The notes: generated by a model not told the origin, from the letters alone. A stretch of 64,000 nucleotides of DNA from Tolypocladium sp. Sup5 PDA-1 (GCA_000750105.3 JPHH03000051.1:124001-188000); one strand, 5' to 3'; positions 1 to 10,072 are shown, counted from the first letter of the stretch. A program made the numbers and translations.

Positions 1-1
1 C

Positions 2-1617
2 TATTGGGCTTTCAAAGGGGCCTATATGCAAGCAAACAATCGACTCCTGGAATTCTTTGACGGGCTGTTCAGATATGGCACTCCCGCTTGCCCAAACGTG
101 GTCGAGTTGTCTTTCGGAAATGCACGAATACTCTTTACCAGGGAACCCGAGCATATAAAGACTGTTTTGACTGGCAAGTTTGCACAGTTTGGGAAAGGTC
201 CTGTGTTTCACGATACCTGGGAACCATTCCTTGGTGATAGCATCTTCACCACGGATGGTCAACTATGGCAAACAAATCGAGCCCTCATTCGGCCCATGTT
301 TACGAAAGAAAGGATCCGTGACTTGGAAATCTTCGAGCGGTGGTCGGATTGCCTTGTATCGAAACTGCCTCCCTCTGGTCAGACCGTCGATATCTGCGAC
401 CTCTTCTACAGAATGACTCTCGACGTCACGACAGACTTCCTGCTTGGCCAGAGCGTGGGGGCCCTCGACGAGTACGACCCCAACGAGAACATGACCTAGG
501 GCATGACTGACGGCTATTGCAGTGCCAACAGCGAGTTCTCCCGGCGTTTCATGGAAGTCCAGCGCATGCAGATGATCCTCACAATCTTGGCGTACGTACC
601 TCGTCGCACGCAAGATCCCATACTCTCTGGCTGACCCTTGGCGCCCAAGACCACTCCGCTATGTGGTCCCCAAGAAGAAATATTCCACCGGAATCAAGTT
701 CATCGAGCGTTTCATGGAGCCCTTCATCGAAACTACGTTGAAACTGAGCCCAGAAGAGCTCGAAGAGCTTTCCAGATCAGACAAGCAATTCACATTCCTT
801 CACAACATTGCCTTGTTTTCTCGAGATCGCAAGGTCATACGCGACCAGATCATGGCAGTACTCCTCGCTGGCCGAGATACCACTGCGTCAACACTGTCAT
901 GGGCTATGTACGAGCTGTCCAACTATCCCGCAATATGGCAGAAGCTCCGTGCTCAGGTTCTCGAATCCGTTGGCCCCAACAGGTCGCCAACGTACGAGGA
1001 CCTGAAGAACCTGACATATCTGACCCATACTCTTAATGAAACACTGAGACTATACCCTGCCGTCCCGTACAACGTCAGAGCATGCGGTATGCTGCACCCC
1101 CATTCCACCCTCTCCAAAGTCCTGTGTGGACATGTTCATGCGCGATATACTGACCTGACATTTTCTGGTAGTGGAAAACTCGACGTTGCCCGGTCAATTA
1201 GGGCAGCCAGATATCACAACGCTCGCGGGCGACCTTGTATTCTACAGTACGCTGTGTATGCAGCGACGCAGGGACCTATATCCAGCGACCTCAGAGAAGT
1301 TTGACGATCCAGCTGTCTTCAATCCCGACAGATGGATTCACTGGACACCAAAGCCATGGCAATTTGTGCCCTTTAATGGCGGCCCAAGGATCTGCATTGG
1401 ACAGAACTTTGCTCTGACTGAAATGGCCTTTATGAGTAAGTGAAACATGAAGAATAAAGACCACCGCTTATTAATAACTTGGATAGTGGTTCGACTGTTG
1501 CAAAAGTATGAGAGAATCGAGTACCGGGGAGACTGGGCAGCCCAGTACCATAAGGCGGAAGTCGTTGGATGCCCTGGGCACGGCGTACCCGTTGCTCTTT
1601 ACGAAGCTAAAGGCTAG
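2..1617 (+). CDS. CYP52-like cytochrome P450 (5' end outside window)
   Basis: Haem-thiolate monooxygenase; CYP52-type enzymes hydroxylate alkanes and fatty acids at the ER membrane. I model exons 2-471, 523-591, 650-1086, 1172-1435 and 1487-1617; phases agree at every junction. Visible motifs are helix-C WQTNR (near 267), helix-I AGRDTTAS (near 870-893), ExxR as ETLR (near 1039), the PDRW segment (near 1327) and the haem loop FNGGPRICIGQ (1373-1405) with its cysteine ligand. An in-frame TAG at 497-499 lies inside a good intron (472-522: gtacga donor, ctgac branch at 507-511, ttgcag acceptor), so it is not a lesion. The reading frame is open to the window edge, so the membrane anchor is missing. 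The CYP52-like label rests on the helix-I and haem-loop wording and the FGKG..FLGDSIFTTDG region; exact family assignment needs alignment. Its neighbours are a hydrolase remnant and a flavin monooxygenase. Confidence 0.9.
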
Positions 1618-2067
1618 AGGCATCAAGGTTGTGGATTGATTTTAGTGGCAATTTAAGTCTGGACCATCCCAAAACTATATCGCTCTGAACTCCTTGCGGG
1701 CCTTGGATGTAGGATGGTGTAGCGTTGCCCTGAGCCCGGGACTCACAGTCCTGAACCTCCCGTGCAAGATACACGGCTCCCTTTTGTTGGTCAATGAGGA
1801 CTCCCAGGCAGGTGGCCACAACCAGATTGACTCTGGGATCAAGGGCAGCGATCGCCAGAGCCCAGGTCCCGGAGAGTGAGTAGTCCCAGAGGGTAATGTG
1901 GTTCCGATCCACGAAGGGGTAACCCTTGAGGAATGTGACCGCTTCGTGGTAGTCTTGGATACTTCCAGTAGGACATCTTGCAACCAAGTGCTCCGATCCG
2001 GCACGCCTTCAACTAGCCCGGCATGGCTCTTTCCGTCAGTCCAGCCATAAAAACTAAGGTCAGACAA
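1607..2067 (-). pseudogene. alpha/beta-hydrolase (dienelactone-hydrolase-like) remnant
   Basis: Two overlapping minus-strand frames together resemble the N-terminal half of a fungal alpha/beta hydrolase of the dienelactone-hydrolase/thiohydrolase type. One frame (2067 downward) has FYGWTDGKSHAG...STWLQ. The other (1987-1607) has QDYHEAVTFLKG, then WDYSLSGTWAL around the presumed nucleophile serine, then ALDPRVNLVVA. The frame changes between the two pieces, and the C-terminal half, which should carry the catalytic Asp and His, is absent. The remnant overlaps the last bases of the P450 on the opposite strand. I infer a dead fragment that may once have belonged to the same catabolic group; a split gene with odd introns is less likely. 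Confidence 0.5.
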
Positions 2068-2907
2068 TCACTAGCCTCACCCGGGGTCAGCGACTAACTT
2101 ATTCGGCTTGTGGGGTGGTATAGTGGCTCAAGGGATTGGACACGGCGATGCTCTGGTCGAACAATGAGGCATCTAGTCGCTCAAGACAGTGGGCTACTCG
2201 GGGCTCAAAGAACGGTAAATGGGCTCCAGATATGCCGAAGGCAATGCTAGCGGCTCTAGAAAGAGGATCCGAGGAAACTTGTTACACAGTGTCAGGCTTG
2301 AGGTCATGTGAAGACTAGAACCCTATAGCTGTGGTCTTTCATTGTAGAGAATACCTCCGGTTTCCGACCTGTTGAGTTCATCCATCATCAATTGAGCATG
2401 TCGACCCCCAGTGTGTGGTGTGTAAGCCTGCCTTAAACACCAACGTGAAGCGCCTTGGGGCTCGATTACGATGCTTGCATTGACGTGTCCACCACGGGCA
2501 CGTGGCGAATCAGACAGTTTCGTAACAGTGCTTTAGTCAGTACGAAACGTAATTCCAATCAAGCGTTACCCATTTATCTGTGCAACGAATGATACCCTGC
2601 TTTGGTCATTGCGTCACATAAGATGCAGGTGTTGACTAAAGTGGAAGGTTTCCCCAGTCGGGATGTGCGGGGCTCCCTCGAGACAAGCTCTCGGAGGCAA
2701 CACTGTTCAATAATCTGAAGACTCGCTTTGACAGGAAATCCGAGCAAAAACCTTCTTCCAGACATCACGTTCGTTACAATCGCCTTGATCTCTTGAAGCA
2801 ATATATAACAGTGCAGTTGAGAAACTATTCCTAAAGGGTAACACTTACAACATCGCCAGTCCTCGTCACGAATCATCCCCGCAAACTTTTTAAGGCACCT
2901 TGAAAAC
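2068..2907. other. intergenic, upstream of the flavin monooxygenase
   Basis: No supported gene. Short ORFs here have no recognisable domain. The segment should contain the promoter and leader of the monooxygenase that starts at 2908. No clear TATA box or operator was identified. Confidence 0.5.
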
Positions 2908-4581
2908 ATGGGCTCCTCGCTAGACCAATCACAAGAGGCTTTTGATGTCTTGATCATCGGGGCTGGCCTCTCGGGTATCTGCGGTCTTCACCACATACGA
3001 GGGCGGTTTCCTTCATGGCGCGTCAAAGTTCTGGAAGCTGGAGCGGATGTGGGCGGCACCTGGTACTGGAATCGCTATCCAGGGTGTCGGTTTGACTCGG
3101 AATCTCTATCCTACGGCTTCTCATTCGACAAAGAACTTCTCGAAGAATGGCACTGGAAGGAAACCTTCTCCCCTCAGCCAGAAACGCACAAGTATATCCG
3201 CCGTGTCGCTCAGAAACATGACTTGTACAAGGACATCCAATTCAACATCACGGTCAAGTCTGCGCATTGGGAGGACGTTGAACGCCGTTGGACCTTTGTG
3301 GACGAGAAAGGCAAAAAGTATAGAACGAGGTTCTTCATTAGCTGCCTTGGGTTCCTATCCTCCCCAACGCTGCCGGCTATTCCAGGTATTGAGAACTTCC
3401 AGAGGGAAGCTTTTCATACCTCTCGCTGGCCAAGCAATCTTGAAATCAGTCACGGCTTTGCCAATAAGCGCATTGGTGTGATTGGCACGGGTGCGACAGG
3501 CATACAGACCATTACAGCCCTCTCAAAGGAGCCAAGCATCAAGCCCCTCAGCGTGTTCCAGAGAACAGCAAACTGGTCCGCGCCGCTCCGCAACTCAGAA
3601 ATCTCCACAGAACAGATGTCAGAACACAGGAAGCAGTACCCTGCCATCTTCAAACGCTGCGCGGAGACGTATTCGTGCTTCTTACACGATGCGGATATCC
3701 GCAAGTCGTCTGATGTGAGCCATGAAGAGCGTGTTGCGCTCTGGGAGAAGGTCTACAATGAACCTGGCTTTAGCAAATGGTTGGGTCTTTTCAGCGATAC
3801 ATACACCGACCGCCACGCGAATGAGCTGTACTCGAACTGGATGGCGAACAAGATCCGAGAACGAGTGCACTCCCCGGTGGTAGCAGAGAGTCTGATTCCC
3901 AAACATGGCTACGGCATGCGGCGGGTGCCGCTGGAGAGCGGCTACTTTGAAGCTTTCAACCAGTCGAATGTGCATTTGATCGATCTGCAAAAGACTCCTA
4001 TCGAGCGCATCACGTCAAATAGTATCGCGATGTCCGACGGAAACGAGCACGAGCTAGATATCCTAATATACGCAACTGGCTTCAACGCCATCACGGGTGC
4101 TTTCAGCGCCATTGAGTGGCACGCAAAAGATGACCGGCCTCTCATTGCAAACAGTGATAGCAAGGGGGCGGAACGAGCCATCTGGGTTGATCACAGACCG
4201 AGAACGTTTCTCGGCCTCGCGGCGCCCGCCATGCCGAACATGTTTATGGTTCTGGGGCCACATCAGCCTTTTGGCAATGTCACACGCAGCATAGAGCACG
4301 CTGTGGATGTCATTTCCAATTTGCTGCAGCATTGCAAAGATAATGGTTATACATACGTCGAGCCGACAGAGGAAGCTGTTGATGAATGGGCAGAACATGT
4401 CATTCAGTGCAGTCAGGGTTTATTGTTGAATGAGGTGGACAGTTGGATGACGGGAGTCAACAAGAATGTCAAGGGCAAGACGGTCAGAAGCGTGGCTAGA
4501 TACTCGGGTAACGCTGTTGAGTTTAGGAGGCGTTGCGAAGCTTGTAGACTGTCCGGCTACAAAGAGTTTTCGTTTGCCTAA
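2908..4581 (+). CDS. Baeyer-Villiger-type flavin monooxygenase
   Basis: A single-exon, 557-residue FAD/NADPH monooxygenase of the class that inserts oxygen next to a ketone to give an ester or lactone. The FAD Rossmann motif GAGLSG is at residues 18-23, followed by the GGTWYWNRYPG segment typical of the cyclohexanone/phenylacetone monooxygenase group. The family fingerprint F-x-x-x-x-F-HTxxWP reads FQREAFHTSRWP at about residues 164-175, and the second dinucleotide motif GTGATG is at 193-198. Length is normal for type I Baeyer-Villiger enzymes and no lesion is visible. The fingerprint normally has Gly at its third position; here it is Arg, so substrate or coupling could differ. It sits between a P450/hydrolase pair and a broken transporter; a P450, ketone monooxygenase and hydrolase would make a sensible oxidative route, but that is inference. 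Confidence 0.9.
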   Translation: MGSSLDQSQEAFDVLIIGAGLSGICGLHHIRGRFPSWRVKVLEAGADVGGTWYWNRYPGCRFDSESLSYGFSFDKELLEEWHWKETFSPQPETHKYIRRVAQKHDLYKDIQFNITVKSAHWEDVERRWTFVDEKGKKYRTRFFISCLGFLSSPTLPAIPGIENFQREAFHTSRWPSNLEISHGFANKRIGVIGTGATGIQTITALSKEPSIKPLSVFQRTANWSAPLRNSEISTEQMSEHRKQYPAIFKRCAETYSCFLHDADIRKSSDVSHEERVALWEKVYNEPGFSKWLGLFSDTYTDRHANELYSNWMANKIRERVHSPVVAESLIPKHGYGMRRVPLESGYFEAFNQSNVHLIDLQKTPIERITSNSIAMSDGNEHELDILIYATGFNAITGAFSAIEWHAKDDRPLIANSDSKGAERAIWVDHRPRTFLGLAAPAMPNMFMVLGPHQPFGNVTRSIEHAVDVISNLLQHCKDNGYTYVEPTEEAVDEWAEHVIQCSQGLLLNEVDSWMTGVNKNVKGKTVRSVARYSGNAVEFRRRCEACRLSGYKEFSFA

Positions 4582-5354
4582 GTACTTCAACACAGGTGGT
4601 TTTCTCAAACATGAAATTGAGTCGTTGACACAAGGTCATTGCATTTGAAACAATGCGCACACGGTGAAGCGCACGCCATGAAACTGAGCTATGACAATTA
4701 TGGGTGTTGGTTGAGTTGAGAGCGTCATTTGCGCTTGCAAGGACTTCGTTGCTCCTATCCAGCAGCCATGCTTCACTGATACAACGGGGCGCAGGGGTCT
4801 CATTCTGCGGCAAATGCAGGATGCCCCAACACGCTGCGCGACTGGCAAAGGCTCCTCCCGTCAAATATGACGGGTGGGGAAATGGAGTCTCATGATCAAC
4901 TGACCGGCTCTTGGCTGCATGACGTCAGATGGGCGAAGCATCAACTGCTTGCGTGCTTCCAGTTCCTGCATCTACAATAACCGCGGAGCTGAATCAATAT
5001 GCCGAGTCGATATCATCCCGTGGCTCTACATGAACTATGCCGACCCAAGCCGGAATGATTTGAACAGCTAGGGTTCTCGCAATCTGGCATTCACGCGACA
5101 TGCCTCCAACAAGTATGACCCGAATGGAGTCTTTCAGAAGATGGTGCCAGGATTCTAGTAATTCCTATAGCTTTTAAGCTAAATTTTGCTACCTCGGACT
5201 ATTCATATCGCATGCTACGTCCGCTTTATGTCGAGTGCTGATCACTGGCGATTCTGTTGTGTTGAGGTGCGGCATGTTGCGCGTAGTGGCCCATTCGGCT
5301 CTGGGCCGACAGCTGACGCGACAGGCTCCGAGGCCAAACTTTGTGCATGATTTA
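4582..5354. other. intergenic between convergent genes
   Basis: This holds the 3' flanks of the monooxygenase (plus) and the MFS pseudogene (minus). ORFs in it are short and unrecognised. No RNA gene or repeat seen. Confidence 0.5.
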
Positions 5355-7281
5355 TCAGAACATGTATCGAAAAGTGACTGCTCTATCACCCAAGGCGGAT
5401 AGTTCCTCTGGTGTGAAATTGTTCTCGGCTCCCTCGGCCAGTTGTCGGTCTCGCTTCTTGTTTATAGCGCGGTAGCTGGCGATCAAGCCAAAGGCGGCCA
5501 CGATTCCGAGGCAAATAAAGCCCAGCTCCAACGCATGCCCTAGAATGAACCGTGGACCATCTTTCTGACGATAGAAATTGGACGCCATGGCCTGCAATAA
5601 TTAGTCGGTGATGGCGGCTTCGGCTTCACAGGACACGACTTACACCACCAAGGTTTCCGACACCAATCTGAAGAGCCATGCCAGCGCCTCGTTTATAGCT
5701 GCCCGAGAGATTGTTTGAGAGCCAGGTAATGACACCCGGGAAAGCTGGATAAATGGCGCACGCAGTAATGAACACGCCTCCATAGACGACCTTGGGGTTG
5801 GAGGACGAGATGCACCTGGCCTTCAAGTCAGCAAGATCATGCTCGCTCGGGGCAGCCTCCCCATTCTTCAGTCGACGGTGACCTACATTGTGAATCCAAC
5901 TATCATCATGAGCATAAATCCAATGATAAACGGGCTACGCTTCCCGGCCTTGTCGGACAGATATGCGCTGATCACAGCTAGTATGGCTGCGGTGACATAA
6001 ATCGGGACCGTCATGAGCTGGGCTGTACTAGATTAGTAGTTGAGGCTCTTGATGATCGTCGGCAGGAACAAGCTGATACCAGAGAGCGGGCACACGATCT
6101 GCGATGTATTAGCGCGAGGTCCTTTCTCGTATGACAGCGGCGCATTGACTCACACCCCAGTACACAATGATATTAGCCCAAATCTGCCAATCGCTGAACG
6201 CCTGCCAAACGTAGTGCCAGCTAAACTCCTCGGCCTGGGCCACTGCCCGTCCTGTGCCGCCGTTTGCACTGGTTACTTGACCTTGATACTTGAGGCGGAA
6301 GACCACGAACGCCCGTTCCTCCTCTGTAAGGAACTTTGCGGTTTCGGGAAAGTCGTGAAGAAGGAAGAATGCGAAGCATGCGACGAACACCGTGGCAATA
6401 CCCTCGAGGATAAAGATCCATCGCCAGCCTTCAAGTCCACCGACACCGTCCATTTTACCGATTCCGAATGCCAGTAGTCCACTGAATGCACCTGCGATCG
6501 ATGCCGCTGAAAAGAACATGGCCTGGCGAAGCTGGATCTCGTGTCTGCAATACCACATGGTCAAATAGTACTACAACGGCGGCAGCAATTGTCAGTCTTT
6601 CAGGTCCTCGTTCTCGGTTCTTGAGTGGTAGTATTGACGTACCGCAACGCCTGGGAAGAGCCCGGCCTCTGTAACTCCAAGGAAGAGCCGGGCGATCACA
6701 GCCCCTTGTAGTTCTGCACAATTCCCATGAGCGTCATGACCAAGCCCCAGCATACCATGATGAATGGCAGCCACCGGCTCGGGCGGAACTTCTTGAGGAG
6801 CAGGTTGCTGGGAACCTCGAACGCGGCATACGTAAAGAAGAAGACCGTAAGACACCAGTTGTATTGGTCGGCGCTCATGTTCAAGTCGTCTTGTAGGCCT
6901 TCTATTTTGGCGTTTCCGATGTTGCCCCCTTGCATGTGTCAGTCAGCGTCGGCGCGTTTCGTATCTTTGGCGAGGCCAAACTCACTGTCGAGATAGGAAA
7001 GGAGATACAGCAATGCTAGCATTGGTATCAGACGAATGTCCATCTTTGAGGCAGTGAGCGATGTTCTCTGAAAGTTCCTTGCTCTCAGAGACGCTTACCT
7101 TTCGCAGGACCTTGGCCTCATCAATGTGAGCGAACTGCCCCGTTGTCGATACCACATCTGTAATTGCTCCCGGAGGGTAGACCTGGCTGACCCCCTTGTC
7201 GCGCTCGTCGACATGGCTGGAGTGGGGGTTGAGGGCCTGCTCTGCGTCTGCATTTTCTGAGGCCGGAGTGGAAGGCTCCAT
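5355..7281 (-). pseudogene. MFS transporter, allantoate-permease (ACS/Dal5-like) type, two lesions
   Basis: Anion:cation symporter-type MFS carrier. Seven exons are modelled on the minus strand: 7281-7099, 7043-6986, 6928-6643, 6570-6154, 6098-5887, 5815-5644 and 5591-5355. The protein would be about 520 residues, with a hydrophilic N terminus, helix-1 LIPMLALLYLLSYLD, the RGNIGNA loop, and a C terminus ending ALGDRAVTFRYMF. Two defects fall in otherwise well-preserved sequence. In exon 3 the reading goes from NYKGL to VIARLFLG only after a 1-bp loss near 6700; the exon is one base short of a multiple that keeps phase. In exon 5 a TAA at 6033-6035 interrupts the stretch between SLNY and SSTAQLMTVP. 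CAA to TAA is a CpA-to-TpA change, the RIP-preferred transition. Everything else is intact, so decay is recent, or one lesion could be a sequencing error. Confidence 0.8.
6033..6035 (-). other. premature TAA in the MFS transporter
   Basis: The codon is in phase with exon 5 (first base 6098; 63 bases upstream of it equals 21 codons). Family members have a residue such as Thr, Ser or Gln here. No splice sites can remove it without losing the conserved helix just upstream. Confidence 0.75.
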
Positions 7282-7814
7282 TCTCTCATTTCGCCTGTAG
7301 AGCGTGGCGGCGTTGGCTAGACGTTGAGCTTCAACAGCAACAGTATTCGCTCCTATGCGGGTGCAAAGATGACAATGTTTGGAGAGCTAGCAGGTGGAAC
7401 TGTCCTGGTTATATACATGTCTTCAAGGCGCTGATCCATTGTTTATTAGCGAGGCACCCAGGTAGGATCGCGGCTCATGGTCTCGGTATCTGCGTGCCTG
7501 GGGCTTGCTTGGAGCTATCTAAGCTTGTTATTATGCATCCCCCCCCCCCAACGATCTTCTCCAACACGCGGGGGGAAGCCCGTAGCCAGGGCGGCAGGCA
7601 AATTCCGCGTTTAGCTAGGCGAGGTGCAGGTTCAAGTGGCTCGTAGCCATTTCGCCCGGGGCACGGGATGGATGCCGCCCATCCCCATCTGTGCGGAGAC
7701 TTGGCAGAGAAACCATGTGGAAATGGGCTCTGCCGGGCGAAGGGATTTGAGCAAACCCTTGCAATTCTCATTAGTGTTGAGTAATTATCCGTAGTCTCGT
7801 GACTCTAGCGGGGC

Positions 7815-7918
7815 TCAGTTAAGCGAGATCGCCTCAACACGAGCTTCACTGCCAAAGTCGGTTGTTAAACCCCGCCTCTCCGCACCTATATGGCCGGCTC
7901 CAGCTAAGCGAGATCGCC
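7815..7918 (+). repeat. dispersed 85-bp repeat, copy 1
   Basis: One full unit (7821-7905) begins aagcgagatcgcctcaacac and ends ggccggctccagct. The start of a second unit (aagcgagatcgcc) follows directly at 7906. The same unit occurs on the opposite strand at 50374-50525 with only a few substitutions and small length differences. The unit shows no RIP signature: CpA and TpG are kept. Confidence 0.85.
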
Positions 7919-8028
7919 CGCGGGTTAGGCCGATGAAGGGCAGTGCGTCGATGATTGGTGATGCAGCGGCGGAATAGCCTGTTTTGTCTATGTAAGTGAG
8001 GAGGGTCCCTACTAGTGTATAACAACGG

Positions 8029-8135
8029 GCGCCCATGGGCGTCCGTGGGTAGCCTATATTTTAGTAGGACACCCATAGGCCTTTATAGGCGCTAAGGAAA
8101 AGCCCATGGGCGCCTATAGGTATCCTACTGCTTAA
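8029..8135. repeat. foldback region with nested palindromes
   Basis: The perfect palindrome cgcccatgggcg lies at the left edge. An inverted pair follows: gtaggacacccatagg near 8066, and the complement of a close match, cctataggtatcctac, near 8116-8131. Inner arms tataggcgc and gcgcctata also pair. The arrangement can fold into a long hairpin, as in foldback or MITE-like elements. No flanking target duplication was identified. Confidence 0.55.
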
Positions 8136-8196
8136 GGAAAGACAGAAAGAGAGAACAAGAACTATCTATAGTCGTAAGCGCCGTGGGCGCTGGCGC

Positions 8197-8300
8197 GGGT
8201 GCCGTGGGCACGGGGTTGTCTATAACAATACTGCAAACAATAGTGCCGTGGGCACGGGGTTGTCTATACCAATAGTGCCGCGGGCACTGGGGTTGTCTGT
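8197..8300 (+). repeat. three imperfect copies of gtgccgtgggcacggggttgtct
   Basis: Copies start near 8199, 8243 and 8275 with uneven spacing (44 and 32 bases). Each contains the self-complementary core gtgcc-g-tgggcac followed by ggggttgtct. Function unknown; it lies just downstream of the SYLF gene stop. Confidence 0.7.
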
Positions 8301-8423
8301 GTGCTTGGCTATAACACGCTTGTATGTACGTACGTACGATGCTCGTATCGTGAACGGATAACGCCGGACTACTCCGTAGTGACCACCAAATTAATCCCAA
8401 CTCTCGCTCCATCACGTTTCTCA

Positions 8424-10072
8424 TTAACCGTACTTGACATCGCCGACTCCAGCATGACTTCCATCATCTTGGTACGGCGGCGGTGGCGCTGATGAGCCGG
8501 CATGGTCTCCCGCAACCGGAGGCGTCGGATCACCGCCGTGGCTGTCGCCCAGGACACCGGCTTCCGCACCCTCCAAAACCTCCACCAGCGTGCGGGCTCC
8601 AGCGGGCCACATGCTCGGCGATGCCTGCTGCGGAGGAGGGACTTGGCCCTTGAGGACCTGGTCCACGGTGACCTGGGCGCCGTAAAAGGCGGCGTTGGCG
8701 TCCTTGCGCTCGACGACGACGGTGCCGTCAACCTGGACGCCGGCGTAGAAGCCGCGGGACTTGACGTACGAGAAGACGGGCTTGAGGGCGCTGGCGCTGA
8801 GGCTGCGGCGGTGGCTCTTCTTGGCCGCGTCGTCGGGCTGGAGGTTCTGCGACTGCTGGCCCTGTGGCGGAGCTGCTGCACCGGTAGGGCCCGTCCCCGA
8901 TGGCGTCCCGTCTGCGCCCTTCTTCTTGGCGTCTTCCTCCTTTCTGCTGTCAACCGCGGCGCCAAAGTCCACGGCACCGCCCGCGCCGTACGGCCCCGCC
9001 ACGACGGCCAGGTCGCTCCCCAGGCTCACGCGGGTGTTGGTGAAGGCCGCGAGGGCCTCCTTGCTGTTGATGACGCACACGCAGTCGTAGATGTCGAGGC
9101 CGATCTGGAAGCCGCCGCCGACGGAGTGCACCTGGATGCCCGAGGGCGGCCCCCACGAGCCGTCGGGCAGGCGGGCGATGAGGATGCCGGAGCCGGTGGC
9201 GCCCGAGAACTGGAAGCCGGCACGCAGGGTGGTGAAGATGGCGAGGCCGAGGGCGCGGGAGATGACCTTGGGCGGGATGGTGACGAGCACGCGGCTCTTG
9301 GGCTTTTCCTTGGTCGGGTCGATGACGCCGCCGGTAGACTCTTTGGCCTGGGGATGGGTGGACGTGGGCGGCTGGCCTGCGCCGGGGTCCGCGTAGACTC
9401 CTTTCTCTAGAGGCTCGTCAGTTTCCCGAGGCATTGTTACTTGCACCGTTGGTCCATTCAGGGGCTAGACGTACTGCAGAATGCCTTGAGGATCACGGCC
9501 GCCTTTTCGCACTCCTTGTCCATGGGCTCCGGCAGGAAGCTCTGGCTGCCGAGCTTGTGCGCCAGGCTGTTGATGGGCGCAGCGGCTTTTGCGCCGAGCT
9601 GCGAGAAGCGCTCGCCCCATCCAGGCTTCTTGGCTGCTGATGATGGTGCTGCTGCTGATGGTGCTACGGCTGATGGTGCTGCGGCTGATGGTGCTACGGC
9701 TGCTGCTGCTGGCGCTGCTGCTGGCGCTGCATGGTGATGGTCTTGCCCAGGAGGCACGGGCAAGACTGGCTGCGCCGACGATGACGTCGGCTTCTCGACG
9801 GGGGTCGTGGCTTCGGCGGCGTTCGGAGGAGGGGCAAAGACGGGGGCGGCGGGATTGTAGGCGGGGATGGCGTATTGGTGCTGCTGCTGCTGCTGCTGAG
9901 GAGGAGGTTGATACGGCTGGTATTGCTGCTGCTGCTGCTGCTGCTGAGGTTGCTGCTGCTGATATTGCCCGGGCTTCTGCGGAGGAGGAGGAGGTCCCGG
10001 CGGCGGAGGGGGAAAGTCGCCCTGCTGGCCGAGCTCATAGAGGCCCTCTGTTGACTTTTCCGGGTTCGACAT
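8424..10072 (-). CDS. SYLF/Ysc84-domain lipid-binding protein with proline/glutamine-rich N terminus
   Basis: The SYLF domain (DUF500, Ysc84/SH3YL1) binds phosphoinositide membranes and links endocytosis to actin. Exons 10072-9475 and 9406-8424 join across a 68-bp intron (gtacgt donor, aactgac branch, ctctag acceptor). The junction yields FCKKGVYADPG and a 526-residue protein (1581 bp including stop). The first 80 residues are Pro-rich (PPPPPGPPPPP) and Gln-rich, encoded by CAG/CTG repeats at 9880-9960. An Ala-rich stretch follows, then the domain from about residue 185: DKECEKAAVILKAFC, then IPPKVISRALGLAIFTTLRAG, SGILIARLPDGSW, GGGFQIGLDIYDCV and the GPYGAGGAVDFGA end. The low-complexity tail has a PPPPY motif. 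No SH3 domain is visible, as in many filamentous-fungal homologues. The Pro/Gln leader may recruit SH3 or WW partners (inference). Confidence 0.9.
9880..9960 (-). repeat. CTG/CAG trinucleotide tracts encoding polyglutamine
   Basis: Two CTG-rich runs (about 9881-9900 and 9924-9947 on plus) are read as Gln tracts on minus inside the SYLF gene. A further (ATG/GCT)-type repeat at 9645-9730 encodes Ala/Ser/Val-rich sequence. Length polymorphism is likely. Confidence 0.85.

Larger units (their letters stand above)
7282..8423. other. repeat-rich intergenic region
   Basis: No supported gene. It contains a poly-C run near 7541-7550, a copy of a dispersed 85-bp repeat (7815-7918), a GC-rich foldback region (about 8029-8135) and three copies of a gtgccgtgggcac-type unit (8199-8300). 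It includes the 3' flank of the SYLF gene and the promoter side of the MFS pseudogene. Confidence 0.6.

Noticed and set aside
497..499. In-frame TAG as a null mutation in the P450
   Set aside because: It lies in a well-formed intron (472-522), and splicing restores conserved CYP52-type sequence in phase.
8029..8300. CRISPR-like array
   Set aside because: Only three uneven copies, no regular spacers, and the genome is fungal.
8502..9410. 302-codon plus-strand ORF antisense to the SYLF gene
   Set aside because: Arg/Gly/Ala-rich shadow of a GC-biased coding region; no domain, while the minus strand is clearly coding.
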